Shown here piece after piece: positions 5,524 to 11,535 of a DNA stretch of 11,622 bases. The stretch comes from Clostridiales bacterium (lineage in GTDB: Bacteria; Bacillota; Clostridia; Lachnospirales; CAG-274), in assembly GCA_021202835.1 (NCBI GenBank), contig JAJQCI010000315.1, positions 409-12,030 of the forward strand, given 5' to 3'. The notes under the pieces were generated by a model that was not told the origin of the DNA, searched no databases, and saw only the letters and a program-made list of their open reading frames with translations. The translations under genes and the position numbers were made by a program. Numbering within the stretch: the first letter of the stretch is position 1; every line of letters starts with the position of its first letter.

Positions 5524-6855
5524 TTAATTTACATACACCGTCATATAAAGAGTGTCCATAGCCGCAACGGGGTCAACCTGAAGTTCAATGACAACCGCCG
5601 TTTTGGTTTCTCCCTCTTCAACAGTTACGTCGTCGTCTTCAAAATCTTCAATGGCCCTTAAAGTTTCAAGCTTTTTGCAATACTGTACAACATCGCCCCA
5701 CAGTGATATTCTGCCCAGCTTGTCATTTGGCATCTTGCCGTTGTAGCTGTCATTAAACAAAACCGCCACATCGTTTCCTATCTGGTCAAGCACTCTTATA
5801 ACCTGATTCAGGCTGAAATCCGAGTTTTTTGTTTTCGTCGTGCTTATAAAGGAATTTATATCCTTTAAAACTCTGAGGTCATCCCCCACAGAGTGGAAAA
5901 TAAACTGACCAGTCTTTATTGCACTTGAAAGCTCCGACTGTCCATAAGTGCTTATAAATTCATATTCTCCATCATAGGTTGTGTTTGTAAGGCTTGCGTT
6001 AACCGCACACCCTGCACTTGCCCCGGTAACCCAGTAAACAAGTTCAAGTGTTGTAGTTTCATTAATAACCCCCTCATAATCCGCAGGATAGTTATAAAGT
6101 ACACACTGAAATTTAACTCCGCATTCATCCCTGAGCCTCTTCGTATACTCATAATAAAGCTTTTTAACTGTCTCATCGTCCGAATCACAGCCTAAAGTGT
6201 TAAAGCTGAAGCTTTCCAAATAGCCCAAAGCCATTTGGTGACTGTTTGCTGTTGTGGTTCCATTGGTACCTCCGGTTAAATATGTTCCTGCCGTCTCGTC
6301 AAGCTCTATTCCCGTTGAAGACTCTGAAGAATAAAGTTCCACAGCCTGGTCACCGTCAGCCGACCAGTCTATATAGTCGTTTTCTTCCAAATCCGCCGTT
6401 GAGCTTGCTCCCGACTGTTCAAAAACAGTTGTTCCGTTCATAAGAACCTTCACTGTAAATGTTTCACCGCTTTCATCATCAGCCGAAATAACAATACAGA
6501 TGTCATTGCCGGCGATTCCGGCATATTTAGCCGTTCCATAATCGCAGGATGCCTTTGTTCCGTCAATATTAAGCTTGACGGTATATAATGTAGTCGCATG
6601 GCAAAAAATCTCTCTCACTTTTAACATTTCATCATCCGTATAGGCATGACCGAAAATCTTAAGGCTGTTTTTAATAAAATCCTCGCTCGTTACAGTTATA
6701 ACTTCAAGCTCAGGGCCCCAGTCAAGCTCCAAAGGCATCGCCGCATAGCCTCTGTCCGAGATGTTTGCGTTTGCCTTTTCGGCCGATATGAAATTTATAT
6801 AAGCCCCGGGCAAAACCTTATTTTGTGTAATCCACGTTCCTCCGCCGAAAGCCAT
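5524..6855 (-). CDS. xkdK: Phage tail sheath protein, XkdK-like
   Basis: This 443-residue protein forms the contractile outer tail sheath. It opens with MAFGGGTWITQNKVLPGAYI, typical of XkdK-type sheaths, followed by the AAMPLELDWGPELEVITVTS strand. The conserved C-terminal sheath region covers about 280-443: GQSELSSAIKTGQFIFHSVG, then VLKDINSFISTTKTKNSDFS, LNQVIRVLDQIGNDVA and the closing segment VVIELQVDPVAAMDTLYMTV. That C-terminal end is the strand exchanged with neighbouring subunits. An Asp/Ser/Thr-rich insertion at about 110-210 (around TVFEQSGASSTADLEENDYI and GTYLTGGTNGTTTANS) is an exposed domain of the variable kind. The start has an AGGGGCTG site and lies two bases after the preceding stop, so it is probably translated by coupling. 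Confidence 0.95.
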   Translation of the reverse strand: MAFGGGTWITQNKVLPGAYINFISAEKANANISDRGYAAMPLELDWGPELEVITVTSEDFIKNSLKIFGHAYTDDEMLKVREIFCHATTLYTVKLNIDGTKASCDYGTAKYAGIAGNDICIVISADDESGETFTVKVLMNGTTVFEQSGASSTADLEENDYIDWSADGDQAVELYSSESSTGIELDETAGTYLTGGTNGTTTANSHQMALGYLESFSFNTLGCDSDDETVKKLYYEYTKRLRDECGVKFQCVLYNYPADYEGVINETTTLELVYWVTGASAGCAVNASLTNTTYDGEYEFISTYGQSELSSAIKTGQFIFHSVGDDLRVLKDINSFISTTKTKNSDFSLNQVIRVLDQIGNDVAVLFNDSYNGKMPNDKLGRISLWGDVVQYCKKLETLRAIEDFEDDDVTVEEGETKTAVVIELQVDPVAAMDTLYMTVYVN

Positions 6856-6857
6856 TC

Positions 6858-7103
6858 TTATTCAGCCCCTTTCAAAATTTCGTCAACCTCTCTTATGCTG
6901 TACTTCCTGCCGTCTTCAAGCAGAGCAGAAAGCAGGTCCCTCACCCTCGCATATTTTGCAAACCTTACAATTGAGCTTTTCAAAAAAGTGCGCTCCCTGC
7001 TTTTTGCCGTCTTGTTTGTTTCCACTGTTTCAACTGTTTCCAACGTTGTTGTTTCAGCTGTCTCCGTTACCGCTTCCGCCGCTGTCTTTTTTGTCCTTGC
7101 CAT
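6858..7103 (-). CDS. Small conserved phage protein between tail terminator and sheath
   Basis: This is an 81-residue protein without a known function. Residues 1-37 are a Lys start and a Thr/Glu/Val-rich low-complexity stretch (AEAVTETAETTTLETVETVE). The C-terminal half, FLKSSIVRFAKYARVRDLLS followed by ALLEDGRKYSIREVDEIL, is the conserved part I recall from small proteins located just before sheath genes in Clostridia contractile phages. ATG 7103 has no good ribosome binding site. The nearest one (GAGAGGTG, 7154-7147) fits a different small frame starting at 7141, and a hairpin (7110-7144) lies directly upstream. Expression may therefore depend on coupling to that upstream frame or on the hairpin. 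The start codon is uncertain. Confidence 0.7.
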   Translation of the reverse strand: MARTKKTAAEAVTETAETTTLETVETVETNKTAKSRERTFLKSSIVRFAKYARVRDLLSALLEDGRKYSIREVDEILKGAE

Positions 7104-7141
7104 ATAAGCGATATGCGTTTCTTCTTTATCTCAAAACGCAT
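7067..7141 (-). CDS. Possible 24-residue leader frame overlapping the small pre-sheath gene
   Basis: ATG 7141-7139 has a strong GAGAGGTG ribosome binding site six bases upstream and encodes MRFEIKKKRISLIWQGQKRQ plus RRKR before TAA at 7069-7067. It overlaps the start of the 81-residue gene in another frame. The peptide is very basic. It may be a leader whose translation opens the hairpin at 7110-7144 and helps the downstream gene, or it may be the old start of that gene after an indel. It has no independent support as a protein. Confidence 0.35.
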   Translation of the reverse strand: MRFEIKKKRISLIWQGQKRQRRKR

Positions 7142-7144
7142 ATC
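7110..7144. promoter_or_regulatory. Perfect 11-bp hairpin at the start of the pre-sheath gene
   Basis: GATATGCGTTT (7110-7120) and AAACGCATATC (7134-7144) pair over 11 bases with a 13-base loop. In the minus-strand mRNA its 3' arm ends six bases before ATG 7103, and its 5' arm contains the ATG at 7141. There is no U run, so it is not a terminator. It stands in the longest gap (107 bases) of the otherwise tight head-tail operon. Confidence 0.65.
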
Positions 7145-7210
7145 CTTCACCTCTCTTTCATTTTTATATTTTATTTGCTGACGTTATCATATAAGAGGAA
7201 ACGTAAACCG

Positions 7211-7648
7211 TTATTCCTCCTCCAAAATAATTTTAAGCCCCTCGGAAAGCTCCATTTCTTCCATTTTGGGCTTTTCTTTATACTCAGCCACAAACATATC
7301 ATAGTTGATTACAAAGGTTAAAATTCCTTCGTTAATGCTTGTTTCAATGCCCTTTCCCATTATAAGATTTCCGCAGGCGGTTATAAATTCAAGAGCTGTA
7401 TACATTCTGTCTATAACATCAAAGATTTCTTCGTTATAATCCTCCGATTCCGGAAAATACTGTATTGCAAACTGATTCTGCCTGTAATACCTTACCCCCA
7501 TAAATCTTTCAATCTTCGGGTTTAAACACTGTATAAAAAAACAGGGCCTCTCTAAACCCTGTTTCACCTCTTCTTTGTAAATTGTATAACCTTCCCCAAA
7601 TTCACCATACAGGGCAAGGCTTATTCCCTCAATAATGGAATTAACCAT
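7211..7648 (-). CDS. Phage tail terminator family protein
   Basis: Started at ATG 7648-7646, this is a 145-residue protein beginning MVNSIIEGISLALYGEFGEG. A frame-extending GTG lies at 7657, but it is part of the ribosome binding site AGGTGG, so I prefer the ATG. The sequence follows the clostridial tail-terminator pattern (YTIYKEEVKQGLERPCFFIQ, CLNPKIERFMGVRYYRQNQF, YFPESEDYNEEIFDVIDRMY, and a C-terminal GILTFVINYDMFVAEYKEKP strand). The family caps the tail tube end and joins it to the neck, and in PBSX it corresponds in position to XkdJ. It is the last neck gene before the pre-sheath protein. The assignment rests on pattern and position. Confidence 0.8.
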   Translation of the reverse strand: MVNSIIEGISLALYGEFGEGYTIYKEEVKQGLERPCFFIQCLNPKIERFMGVRYYRQNQFAIQYFPESEDYNEEIFDVIDRMYTALEFITACGNLIMGKGIETSINEGILTFVINYDMFVAEYKEKPKMEEMELSEGLKIILEEE

Positions 7649-7684
7649 ATCAACCACCTACCGGTTAAACACCTTTTCAAAATA

Positions 7685-8242
7685 TTATTTTAACCTTGCT
7701 TCAAGCACCTTCGGCGCAATTCTTTCAACTTCCTTTTCCGAAATCGTCAGCATAAACTGCCCTTTGACCCAGCCCTTATGATTCGGCGTTCTGTGTCCGT
7801 ACTCCACATATGAAGCATACTCCACCGGGTTTATGATTTCAATTGAAAACATATCGCCGTTTTTCTTAATCTCCAGACTGTTTACATACTCTGTGGCCTG
7901 CTCCACAGAAAGAAGCTTCTTGCCGCTGCCCTCTGTCGCTTCTTCCGCCGATGAGGCCGTCCAGCCCCGGCGAAGGGTTCCGCCAGTTTTGCCTGACTTG
8001 TTCACTTTTTTGGTGTAAACGTCGCCCTTCTTATGCTTTTTTGAATCACGTTTTGCCACAATCTTAACCTCGGTTGAATAGTCCCCTACAGGGGTGTTTT
8101 TTATAACCTTGGCAAGAAGTCTCGCCGCAAGCTCCTTTGCGCAGCCCTCAATAAATTCATCAATATCAGACTGCTTTATTTTCTCAAGCTTTCTTTGAAG
8201 CTTCTTAAAATCCCCTGAATCAAAGCTTCCCATTCGTCCCAT
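7685..8242 (-). CDS. HK97 gp10-like neck protein, XkdI-like
   Basis: This 185-residue protein has the HK97-gp10 pattern: a helical N-terminus (FKKLQRKLEKIKQSDIDEFI, then CAKELAARLLAKVIKNTPVG), a GTLRRGWTASS segment at about 90-100, and the hallmark VEYASYVEYGHRTPNHKGWV near 144-163, before a C-terminal helix. These proteins sit at the head-tail joint and help complete tails. An Arg/Lys-rich insertion (KIVAKRDSKKHKKGDVYTKK) precedes the core. ATG 8242 directly follows the stop of the upstream gene, and its ribosome binding site is AAAGGTGGG, so the two are translationally coupled. In PBSX the corresponding gene is xkdI. Confidence 0.87.
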   Translation of the reverse strand: MGRMGSFDSGDFKKLQRKLEKIKQSDIDEFIEGCAKELAARLLAKVIKNTPVGDYSTEVKIVAKRDSKKHKKGDVYTKKVNKSGKTGGTLRRGWTASSAEEATEGSGKKLLSVEQATEYVNSLEIKKNGDMFSIEIINPVEYASYVEYGHRTPNHKGWVKGQFMLTISEKEVERIAPKVLEARLK

Positions 8243-8629
8243 TTAAGCCCACCTTTCGAATATCTCAAGCATAATTTCCTGATGTCCGGCGTAAACGGCA
8301 GGCTCTCCGCTTGTCTTATATGTATAAGTCACTCCGCACTGTGTAACAACAGCCTTTGAGCCGCTTTTAACTATGACGTCGGGAGACAAAAACAGCTTGA
8401 CCCCCTGTGAAATCTCCGCCGCCGTGCTCGTCTGTACTGCGGCCGAAAGCTTTTCGAAAGACAGGTTGCAGGGCTGGGCGCTTAAAACCGTCACTTCTTC
8501 ATAATGTGATATTTTTGAATCATCATCGGTAATTTTTTGATATTCTATAATATCACACACTCCGTTATAATAAAGGGCCTCGTGTGCTTTTCTTGCCGCT
8601 TCTCTTGCGGCTTCCAAACTCACAGCCAT
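8243..8629 (-). CDS. Putative head closure / head-tail adaptor protein, XkdH-like
   Basis: This is a 128-residue protein between the gp6-like connector and the gp10-like protein, the place of the head closure (stopper) gene. It begins with an Ala-rich helix (LEAAREAARKAHEALYYNGV), then has a beta-rich body of the adaptor type: CDIIEYQKITDDDSKISHYE, LSAQPCNLSFEKLSAAVQ, IVKSGSKAV, and VTYTYKTSGEPAVYAGHQEI before the end. The short Cys-containing strand followed by long loops suits the stopper fold. The function is taken mainly from position, and the sequence pattern is only moderate support. Its GAGGTGG ribosome binding site overlaps the end of the preceding gene. Confidence 0.7.
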   Translation of the reverse strand: MAVSLEAAREAARKAHEALYYNGVCDIIEYQKITDDDSKISHYEEVTVLSAQPCNLSFEKLSAAVQTSTAAEISQGVKLFLSPDVIVKSGSKAVVTQCGVTYTYKTSGEPAVYAGHQEIMLEIFERWA

Positions 8630-8630
8630 C

Positions 8631-9020
8631 TCACCACCTCAGCCTTCTAAATGCGGAAAACTCTTTTTTGCCGTAATTCATTAAAAGAGAAATATAATTG
8701 TCAAGCCGCTGTTCGTCCGTTAATGAGCTTTCTCCGGTTGAAAAGACAGTGTTTTTGTCTCCTTCCTGAAGCTGTTTTATTCCGGCGGAAAGGTCAAGCC
8801 CGGCAAGACCGGCCGGGTCAAATGTCTTTTTTGCCGTAAGGAATTCGCCTAAAGCCATAGAAACAGCAATATGCATAAGCCCCTCGGGAACCTCCTGCCA
8901 ATTTATTTCATTCTTGACAGTGCTTTCTGCCTTACCAATGCAGAAGGACAGAAGAGCTTCGTCTGTCCCCTGCATCTCATACCCCAAAGCCGTCAAAAGC
9001 TCCACAGCCTTTTCATGCAT
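8631..9020 (-). CDS. Phage gp6-like head-tail connector protein
   Basis: This 129-residue, mostly helical protein matches the gp6-like connector layout. It has an N-terminal helix pair (AVELLTALGYEMQGTDEALL and SFCIGKAESTVKNEINWQEV), a central helix LMHIAVSMALGEFLTAKKTF, and the LDLSAGIKQLQEGDKNTVFS segment before a C-terminal helix with DNYISLLMNYGKKEFSAFRR. Connector proteins bind below the portal and form the top of the neck. ATG 9020 follows the capsid stop by four bases, with an AAGGGCTG ribosome binding site. Family recognition is by pattern and position just after the major capsid gene. Confidence 0.8.
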   Translation of the reverse strand: MHEKAVELLTALGYEMQGTDEALLSFCIGKAESTVKNEINWQEVPEGLMHIAVSMALGEFLTAKKTFDPAGLAGLDLSAGIKQLQEGDKNTVFSTGESSLTDEQRLDNYISLLMNYGKKEFSAFRRLRW

Positions 9021-9024
9021 AAAA

Positions 9025-10056
9025 TCAGCCCTTCGAAATTATTCTTGCAATGGGTATGGCCCTGTGGTTAATAACCTTGCCGTTTCCGTCATTAACAAGT
9101 GTCCAGTTGTCCCCGGAGGCAAGCTCATCTTCAGTTGGCGACAGCGTAGCCTGTATCTGTTTTGTATAGCTTATGCCGTAAGGTGCATAGCACTTTCTCT
9201 GTCTTGCATAAAGCGTGTCACGGCCGCCGTTCTTTGCAGGGTCCCTGTCCATTTCATAGGGAACCTTGGCCCCTATGTTTTCATAGTCGAAAGCCCCTGC
9301 GCCCAAAACATAGGTTGTATAAGCTCCCGTGTCGGAATCATAAGGCATATCATCGTCAATAATAACGGTACGGCCGTTCCAGGTTCCCAGCCCCAGCTCA
9401 CGCTGAATTCCGTTTGAATCCGTCTGCTTCAAATACTCCAAAAGGTTTAAATTTTCAAGATTCGTTGCCACAGCCGAATGCATAATTGACATTGTGAATT
9501 TATTCTTGTTGTCACCTGCCGCCCGGGAAATGGCGCTGTTAAGTGTTGTAGGCGTCATAAGTCCGTCATCAATGGCTGTAATGTCATAGGTGTGTTTTTC
9601 TATAAACTCTGCGTCCTGTTCTCCTGTCATACTGAATATTCCTTCCAGAATGGCAAGCAGTGTACTCTGGTCAACCTCGTCGAAATACTCCGCCACCTGT
9701 GCCGCTACGTTGTCCATAAAGTTTACGCCGCCTGTAATGTCAACGGCAAAATCTCCCTCTGTCCAGGCTTTGGCACGGCCTATAACAACAACCCCTCTTT
9801 CATAGGTGGTTGTGCTTGTAGCTTCGATGTCGGTAACGCCGTCATAATTAAGCACGTCGCCGTCCAAAAGACCATACATAGGCAAAACTGCATATGCTGT
9901 GCCTGTCTGTGAGCTGAAAGCATTCCTAATCTCAATATTGCCCTTCAAGGCTCCGCTTTTAACAAGCTCATTTTTCTTAAGCTGGGGAATCCTCTCCACA
10001 TATTTTCCGAACGCCTGGGGATTAAAACTTTTGCTGTCAAACTTTTCTCCTGCCAT
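9025..10056 (-). CDS. Phage major capsid protein
   Basis: This 343-residue protein has the HK97-fold major capsid pattern of XkdG-like clostridial phages. The N-terminus (KFDSKSFNPQAFGKYVERIP) leads into QLKKNELVKSGALKGN, a strand pair with TTTYERGVVVIGRAKAWTEG, the spine helix VAAQVAEYFDEVDQSTLLAI, and then TMSIMHSAVATNLENLNLLE. Next comes the LGLGTWNGRTVIIDDDMPYD motif typical of capsids, an Asp/Gly-rich loop (about 245-275) and a final strand ending RAIPIARIISKG. It forms the icosahedral shell with the help of the scaffold encoded upstream. The ribosome binding site AAGGAG precedes ATG 10056. Length is normal and the gene is intact. Confidence 0.93.
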   Translation of the reverse strand: MAGEKFDSKSFNPQAFGKYVERIPQLKKNELVKSGALKGNIEIRNAFSSQTGTAYAVLPMYGLLDGDVLNYDGVTDIEATSTTTYERGVVVIGRAKAWTEGDFAVDITGGVNFMDNVAAQVAEYFDEVDQSTLLAILEGIFSMTGEQDAEFIEKHTYDITAIDDGLMTPTTLNSAISRAAGDNKNKFTMSIMHSAVATNLENLNLLEYLKQTDSNGIQRELGLGTWNGRTVIIDDDMPYDSDTGAYTTYVLGAGAFDYENIGAKVPYEMDRDPAKNGGRDTLYARQRKCYAPYGISYTKQIQATLSPTEDELASGDNWTLVNDGNGKVINHRAIPIARIISKG

Positions 10057-10083
10057 AATTTAACACTCCTTCTGAATTTTTTA

Positions 10084-10659
10084 TTATATCTGTGCACCGG
10101 GATTCGCTTCCAAAAATGCACACATTTCACTGTAGGTCATATCCTCCGGCTTAGGCTCATTCTCACTGCCGGAGCCATAGCCGGGCCCCACGCCCTTAAG
10201 CTTGGGAGCACCGCTGTCAAAAAGATACTTTGTTTCTTCCGCTTCAGATATGGCCTTAAGCTGCTCCTCAACTCCCGTGACGCTTCCATCCTTGTCAATC
10301 TTAATTCCGTCCATATCAAGCATAGCCCTGACGGCCTTGGGCGTCCTTGCCCTATAGCTTATAAGAGCCTTTTCAACAGCCCCCTCAATCTTAAGGCTGT
10401 CTATTTCCGCCCTGTGGGCCTCTGCCGCCGCTTTGTTGGCATCTTCAAGCTCCTTAATTTTCTTGCTGAGTTCTTCATTTCCCTCGGCGCTTTTCCTAAG
10501 CTCCTTAAGCTGCTTGTCTCTTTCGCCGACAGTCTTGTTGGCCGCTTCAAGCTCCGCCTTGACACTTTCAAGCTCTTTCGAAGTCTTGTCACTTTCGGCC
10601 ATAACCTTGTCAATAACATCACGCTCAAGCCCCAGACTCTCTAAAAACTTCCTGTTCAT
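10084..10659 (-). CDS. Phage scaffolding protein (GP20 family)
   Basis: This is a 191-residue, Lys/Glu-rich protein with a coiled coil over about residues 20-95 (LESVKAELEAANKTVGERDK, then QLKELRKSAEGNEELSKKIK). The conserved GP20-family core is LKIEGAVEKALISYRARTPK followed by AVRAMLDMDGIKIDKDGSV, then a GSGSENEPKPEDMTYSEMCA linker to a short C-terminal helix. Such proteins guide capsid assembly and leave before DNA packaging. The gene stands 27 bases before the capsid start, the usual arrangement. Upstream it begins less than 30 bases after an intrinsic terminator, and the portal/terminase genes expected next are displaced by accessory genes, so its transcription likely needs read-through or antitermination. 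Confidence 0.93.
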   Translation of the reverse strand: MNRKFLESLGLERDVIDKVMAESDKTSKELESVKAELEAANKTVGERDKQLKELRKSAEGNEELSKKIKELEDANKAAAEAHRAEIDSLKIEGAVEKALISYRARTPKAVRAMLDMDGIKIDKDGSVTGVEEQLKAISEAEETKYLFDSGAPKLKGVGPGYGSGSENEPKPEDMTYSEMCAFLEANPGAQI

Positions 10660-10686
10660 TTAAACCCTTCTTTCTTTTTTTCATAG

Positions 10687-10727
10687 AAAAAACCCCGTCG
10701 AAATTTTCTGTTTTCAACAGGGCTTTT
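10687..10727 (-). terminator. Intrinsic terminator just upstream of the scaffold gene
   Basis: In the minus-strand RNA, AAAAGCCCUGUUG pairs with CGACGGGGUUUU (core 8-bp stem 10722-10715 with 10700-10693, two G-U pairs, extended by A-U), ending in a U run. The arms are A- and T-rich at both ends, so it could act in either direction. It separates the accessory genes at 11112-11526 from the scaffold-tail operon. Confidence 0.75.
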
Positions 10728-10760
10728 GTCTTAAATTTTTACAAAATTCTTTTTGCAATC

Positions 10761-10789
10761 TTGCAGATTTTTATATCCTCTGATATAAT
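10761..10789 (+). promoter_or_regulatory. Promoter of the Fst-like toxin mRNA
   Basis: TTGCAG (10761-10766), a 17-base spacer and TATAAT (10784-10789) form a good sigma-A promoter on the plus strand. The transcript would start near 10796, leaving a leader of about 40 bases. That leader contains UUUCCCC (10801-10807), which can pair with the AAGGAAGGGGG ribosome binding site and mask it. Confidence 0.8.
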
Positions 10790-10836
10790 ATAGTTGTTGC
10801 TTTCCCCATACTTGGCAAAGGAAGGGGGTGTATAAT

Positions 10837-10947
10837 GTGTTGAGCGTTATTATAACCTTTATGGTTTCCGTCGCAGCTAATGTAGTATCTTACTACATAT
10901 GCAAATGGCTTGACAGAGTAAAACACGGCAACAAGCCTACAGCTTAA
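10837..10947 (+). CDS. Fst-like small membrane peptide toxin (type I)
   Basis: This 36-residue peptide starts at GTG 10837 (or TTG 10840) after an AAAGGAAGGGGGTG site. It begins MLSVIITFMVSVAANVVSYY and ends with a region ICKWLDRVKHGNKPTA. One membrane helix followed by Trp-Leu-Asp-Arg and a charged tail is the layout of the Fst/Ldr type I toxin family, and close relatives are common as unannotated peptides in Clostridia. An ATG at 10835 overlaps the start but reaches TGA after one codon, so annotation programs miss this gene. The surrounding RNA layout supports a type I role: convergent small RNA, shared terminator and repeats matching the start region. It is the only plus-strand gene in the window. 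Confidence 0.78.
   Translation: MLSVIITFMVSVAANVVSYYICKWLDRVKHGNKPTA
10838..10860 (+). repeat. Direct repeat copy a, over the toxin start codon region
   Basis: TGTTGAGCGTTA and TAACCTTT in this block recur, in the same order and orientation, at 11017-11043 as TGTTGAACGTTA and TAACCTTT (19 of 20 bases). Because copy b is transcribed from the other strand, the small RNA would be complementary to this part of the toxin mRNA, which holds codons 2-8. This corresponds to the paired direct repeats of Fst/par loci. Confidence 0.75.
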
Positions 10948-10969
10948 GCCACTGTGCAAAAACGGAATA

Positions 10970-11004
10970 GAAAGACCCGGAGAACAGCCCTCTCCGGGTC
11001 TTTC
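10970..11004. terminator. Shared bidirectional terminator of toxin mRNA and antitoxin RNA
   Basis: GAAAGACCCGGAGA (10970-10983) and TCTCCGGGTCTTTC (10991-11004) form a perfect 14-bp stem with a 7-base loop. On the minus strand a U run follows a few bases later. On the plus strand the U tract is weak. It sits between two convergent promoters, so each RNA would contain the stem and the two would overlap there. Confidence 0.85.
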
Positions 11005-11016
11005 GTAGTGTTAATA

Positions 11017-11043
11017 TGTTGAACGTTAATAACATTAACCTTT
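11017..11043 (-). repeat. Direct repeat copy b, 5' end of the antitoxin RNA
   Basis: TGTTGAACGTTA and TAACCTTT (plus-strand reading) match copy a at 10838-10860, with 11 of 12 and 8 of 8 bases identical. They are separated by a longer spacer here (7 bases, against 3). In the minus-strand RNA it becomes the antisense sequence that can pair with the toxin start region. Confidence 0.75.
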
Positions 11044-11053
11044 CATCAACTTT

Positions 11054-11083
11054 ATTATACCACATCCCAAAACCCACTGTCAA
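11054..11083 (-). promoter_or_regulatory. Promoter of the antitoxin RNA
   Basis: On the minus strand, TTGACA (11083-11078), an 18-base spacer and TATAAT (11059-11054) are both perfect consensus boxes. It is stronger on paper than the toxin promoter (TTGCAG), as expected for an antitoxin that must stay in excess. Confidence 0.85.
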
Positions 11084-11111
11084 GCAATCCGAATTTATTT
11101 TTTAAAATAAA

Positions 11112-11333
11112 CTAATCCAAGCTTAACCTTTCCTTTGCATATGTTGTCAAAGAACCGCAGTATGCACAATAAATGTCGTTTTTATCATAAACTCTGTGTA
11201 CACACCTGTCCGTCTTCATCTCTGAACATTTATTAGGTATCTTTTCAAGCTCAACTCCACACCTTGTGCAGTAATTTTCATATTCTGTATATTCCCTGTA
11301 ACACTTGGGACACTGTTTTTTACTTACAATCAT
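11112..11333 (-). CDS. Small double zinc-ribbon protein
   Basis: This 73-residue protein has four pairs of Cys: C8-x2-C11 and C22-x2-C25 (CPKCYREYTEYENYCTRCG), then C36, C44, C56 and C59 in CSEMKTDRCVHRV and YCAYCGS. The first four build a zinc ribbon and the last four may build a second. It has no other domain, so partner and substrate are unknown. Small zinc ribbons in phages often contact nucleic acid or a partner protein, but here that is a guess. It overlaps the end of the membrane protein gene by 14 bases, so the two form an operon. I do not recognise a named family. It is accessory DNA where the portal-side genes would be expected. Confidence 0.7.
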   Translation of the reverse strand: MIVSKKQCPKCYREYTEYENYCTRCGVELEKIPNKCSEMKTDRCVHRVYDKNDIYCAYCGSLTTYAKERLSLD

Positions 11334-11526
11334 CTTTCAATTTCTCCTCTATAATTTTTTCAATTCTGCGGTGTGCTATCCTATTTTCCATAAAAGCCGC
11401 AGCAAAACAAATAAAAATAAAACACATATAAACTATAACCGGGCAGAAGCATAAAAGCCAGCTCCAGTCGATAATTCCCATAAGCTTACACGCCACGAAA
11501 ATCAGCGTCAGTCCCGTAAGCAACAT
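11320..11526 (-). CDS. Small two-helix membrane protein
   Basis: Started at ATG 11526-11524, this is a 68-residue protein. It begins MLLTGLTLIFVACKLMGIID, followed by a second hydrophobic run (LLCFCPVIVYMCFIFICFAA), then a charged helix with NRIAHRRIEKIIEEKLKDDCK. It is probably an inner-membrane hairpin with both ends in the cytoplasm. A frame-extending GTG at 11535 belongs to the GGGGTG ribosome binding site, so I prefer the ATG. It is coupled to the zinc-ribbon gene by a 14-base overlap, which suggests they work together. Function is unknown, and a holin role is possible but nothing in the sequence favours it. Confidence 0.65.
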   Translation of the reverse strand: MLLTGLTLIFVACKLMGIIDWSWLLCFCPVIVYMCFIFICFAAAFMENRIAHRRIEKIIEEKLKDDCK

Positions 11527-11535
11527 AATAATCAC

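Larger units (their letters stand above)
10958..11047 (-). ncRNA. Predicted antitoxin RNA of the Fst-like locus
   Basis: Starting near 11047 from the promoter at 11054-11083 and ending after the shared terminator near 10958-10965, this RNA of about 85-90 bases carries no convincing reading frame. Its 5' part (11043-11017) is complementary to the toxin start region in two blocks, and its 3' part is complementary to the toxin mRNA's terminator. It corresponds to RNA II of par loci, which blocks toxin translation. Existence and ends are predicted from promoter and terminator only. Confidence 0.7.

Noticed and set aside
6646..7321. Two long plus-strand frames opposite the sheath start and pre-sheath gene
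   Set aside because: They are antisense shadows of real minus-strand genes, with low-complexity composition and no supporting start signals.
8914..9912. Several plus-strand frames opposite the major capsid gene
   Set aside because: The capsid protein is well recognised on the minus strand; these are its reverse-frame shadows.
10634..10690. An 18-codon frame overlapping the scaffold start
   Set aside because: It is a Lys-rich run in the A-rich leader with no ribosome binding site better than that of the scaffold itself.
10771..10959. Minus-strand frame of 62 codons over the Fst-like locus
   Set aside because: It runs antisense through the toxin gene and its promoter, has no good ribosome binding site and no recognisable family; the plus-strand peptide explains this stretch.
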